Program-made: the position numbers and the translations under genes
NCBI GenBank assembly: GCA_031178805.1
Contig: JAPSIJ010000137.1
Coordinates: 1-6,399 of the forward strand
DNA from: Cellulomonas sp.
Lineage (GTDB): Bacteria > Actinomycetota > Actinomycetes > Actinomycetales > Cellulomonadaceae
Length of the DNA: 6,399 bases
Direction of reading: 5' to 3'
In this document: positions 5,772 through 6,399 of the stretch, in pieces
Numbering within the stretch: position 1 is the stretch's first letter
Layout: each line of letters starts with the position of its first letter
The notes under the pieces: generated by a model
Told to the model about the DNA's origin: nothing
Seen by the model: only the letters and a program-made list of their open reading frames with translations
The model's database searches: none

Positions 5772-6029
5772 CGCCAAAACCCCAGCGCCGCGACGACCCA
5801 AGTGCAGTTCATGGCAGCCGGGCAGAACGTCGACCCATAACGTCGTTGTCGGCTTTTGAGGAGTGCGGGTTGCGTCGGATGCGAGGACTCGCGCCGAGGT
5901 GTGATCAAGGCGTGCTGGCCGCCGTCGCAGCGAGACCGCCCGTCGCCGGCTCGACCGCGACGACGTCGGTGATCCCTGCTGCGCTCGACCGCTCGGGCAG
6001 CACGGCTCTCGGGTCGTCACGGGTTCTCC

Positions 6030-6399
6030 TCAGCGTGGTGCGGCCGTGGTCCAGCGGAGCACGAGACGGGTCGGCAGCCGCACCTGCCTCTCGTCGTCCG
6101 CCGAACCCTGGAGGAGCTTGGCGAGCACCCGGACCGCGCTGGCACCCATCTCCTGAATCGACTGGTCGACCGTGGTGAGTGGGGGCTCGGTCCGTGCGGC
6201 CTCGGGGATGTCGCCGAACCCCACGACGGAGAGGTCCTCGGGCACGGACAGGCCGAGGTCACGGGCGACCTCCAGGACCGCGATCGCCGACACGTCGTAC
6301 GCGGTGAGGACGGCCGTCGGCCGGTCCGGGCCGGACAGGAGCGCGCGCAGGATGTCCACGGTGCGACCCGAGCCGTAGTGGTCCACGAGCACGTGCGCC
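6030..6399 (-). CDS. LacI-family transcriptional regulator, C-terminal part (5' end beyond window)
   Basis: This is the last 122 residues of a LacI/GalR-type repressor, covering the second half of the periplasmic-binding-protein-like effector domain. The N-terminal helix-turn-helix is outside the window. Family landmarks are RPTAVLTAYD (usually RPTAVFxxND), VLEVARDLGLSVPEDLSVVGFGDIP, PPLTTVDQSIQEMG and the terminal LPTRLVLR. VVGFGDIP has Gly where the family usually has Asp (GFDDIP), and TAYD replaces the common AND. Both positions lie near the effector pocket, so ligand choice may differ. The ligand, usually a sugar in this family, cannot be told from this part. The C-terminus looks intact. 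If the tRNA-Ala fragment marks an element end, this gene lies inside the element. Confidence 0.9.
   Translation of the reverse strand, partial: AHVLVDHYGSGRTVDILRALLSGPDRPTAVLTAYDVSAIAVLEVARDLGLSVPEDLSVVGFGDIPEAARTEPPLTTVDQSIQEMGASAVRVLAKLLQGSADDERQVRLPTRLVLRWTTAAPR

Larger units (their letters stand above)
5554..6029. other. Gene-free stretch, probable end of an integrated element or its remnant
   Basis: No frame on either strand in these 476 bases shows the codon bias or protein character of the neighbouring genes, and base composition is visibly less GC-rich, with runs such as CCAAAACC and GGCTTTTGAG. It contains a tandem 10-bp direct repeat (5659-5679), an 8-bp inverted repeat next to a consensus TTGACA (5742-5771) and a GCGATCGT octamer present twice (5620-5627, 5711-5718). 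I see no recognisable integrase, transposase or excisionase fragment. A minus-strand frame of 100 codons (5718-6020) starts with a good ribosome binding site but otherwise looks non-coding. Confidence 0.55.

Noticed and set aside
5554..6029. An integrase, excisionase or transposase remnant.
   Set aside because: I found no recognisable catalytic motif or helix-turn-helix in any frame, so no pseudogene is called.
1..6399. CRISPR array, rRNA gene, insertion sequence, toxin-antitoxin pair or defence system.
   Set aside because: No regularly spaced repeats, no rRNA motifs, no transposase and no gene pair of the right type were seen on either strand.

Overview
The window is very GC-rich, with G/C-dominated third codon positions, GTG starts and Gly/Ala-rich proteins. 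This points to a high-GC actinobacterium. The four-gene glutamate-type transporter in the order ABCD, the ROK repressor and the LacI repressor suit Micrococcales-like soil actinobacteria such as the Cellulomonas group. That placement is an inference; no rRNA or other taxonomic marker is present.

Positions 1-3325 (minus strand) hold a polar amino acid ABC importer operon in the order gluA (ATPase), gluB (substrate-binding lipoprotein), gluC and gluD (permeases); gluD runs off the left edge. Transcription probably starts near 3351, in the gap shared with a divergent gene. gluC and gluD overlap by four bases. The gluB-gluC gap is different: in 110 bases it holds two perfect GC-rich stem-loops, the second ending one base before the gluC ribosome binding site. 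These could lower permease expression relative to the binding protein.

Positions 3326-3457 are the divergent regulatory gap, the most AT-rich stretch between genes in the left half. Positions 3458-4624 (plus) encode a ROK-family transcriptional regulator with an N-terminal helix-turn-helix. Its position makes it a candidate local regulator of the transporter, although ROK proteins normally sense sugars. Positions 4776-5444 (plus) encode a four-helix membrane protein of unknown function with a strong ribosome binding site.

Positions 5481-5514 form a perfect 16-bp inverted repeat, probably a terminator. Directly next to it, 5520-5553 on the minus strand, is the 3' part of a tRNA, best matched to tRNA-Ala, with no 5' half. 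This is the usual mark of a tyrosine-integrase attachment site. The orientation implies that an integrated element, or its remnant, lies to the right. A 10-bp direct repeat resembling integrase arm sites lies 106 bases inside it. Positions 5554-6029 carry no convincing gene. Positions 6030-6399 hold the C-terminal third of a LacI-family regulator on the minus strand, cut by the window edge.

Most of the window is ordinary actinobacterial chromosome. I see no defence system, CRISPR array, insertion sequence or clearly new system. The points most worth checking are the tRNA-fragment junction, the double stem-loop in gluB-gluC and the ROK/glutamate-transporter pairing.
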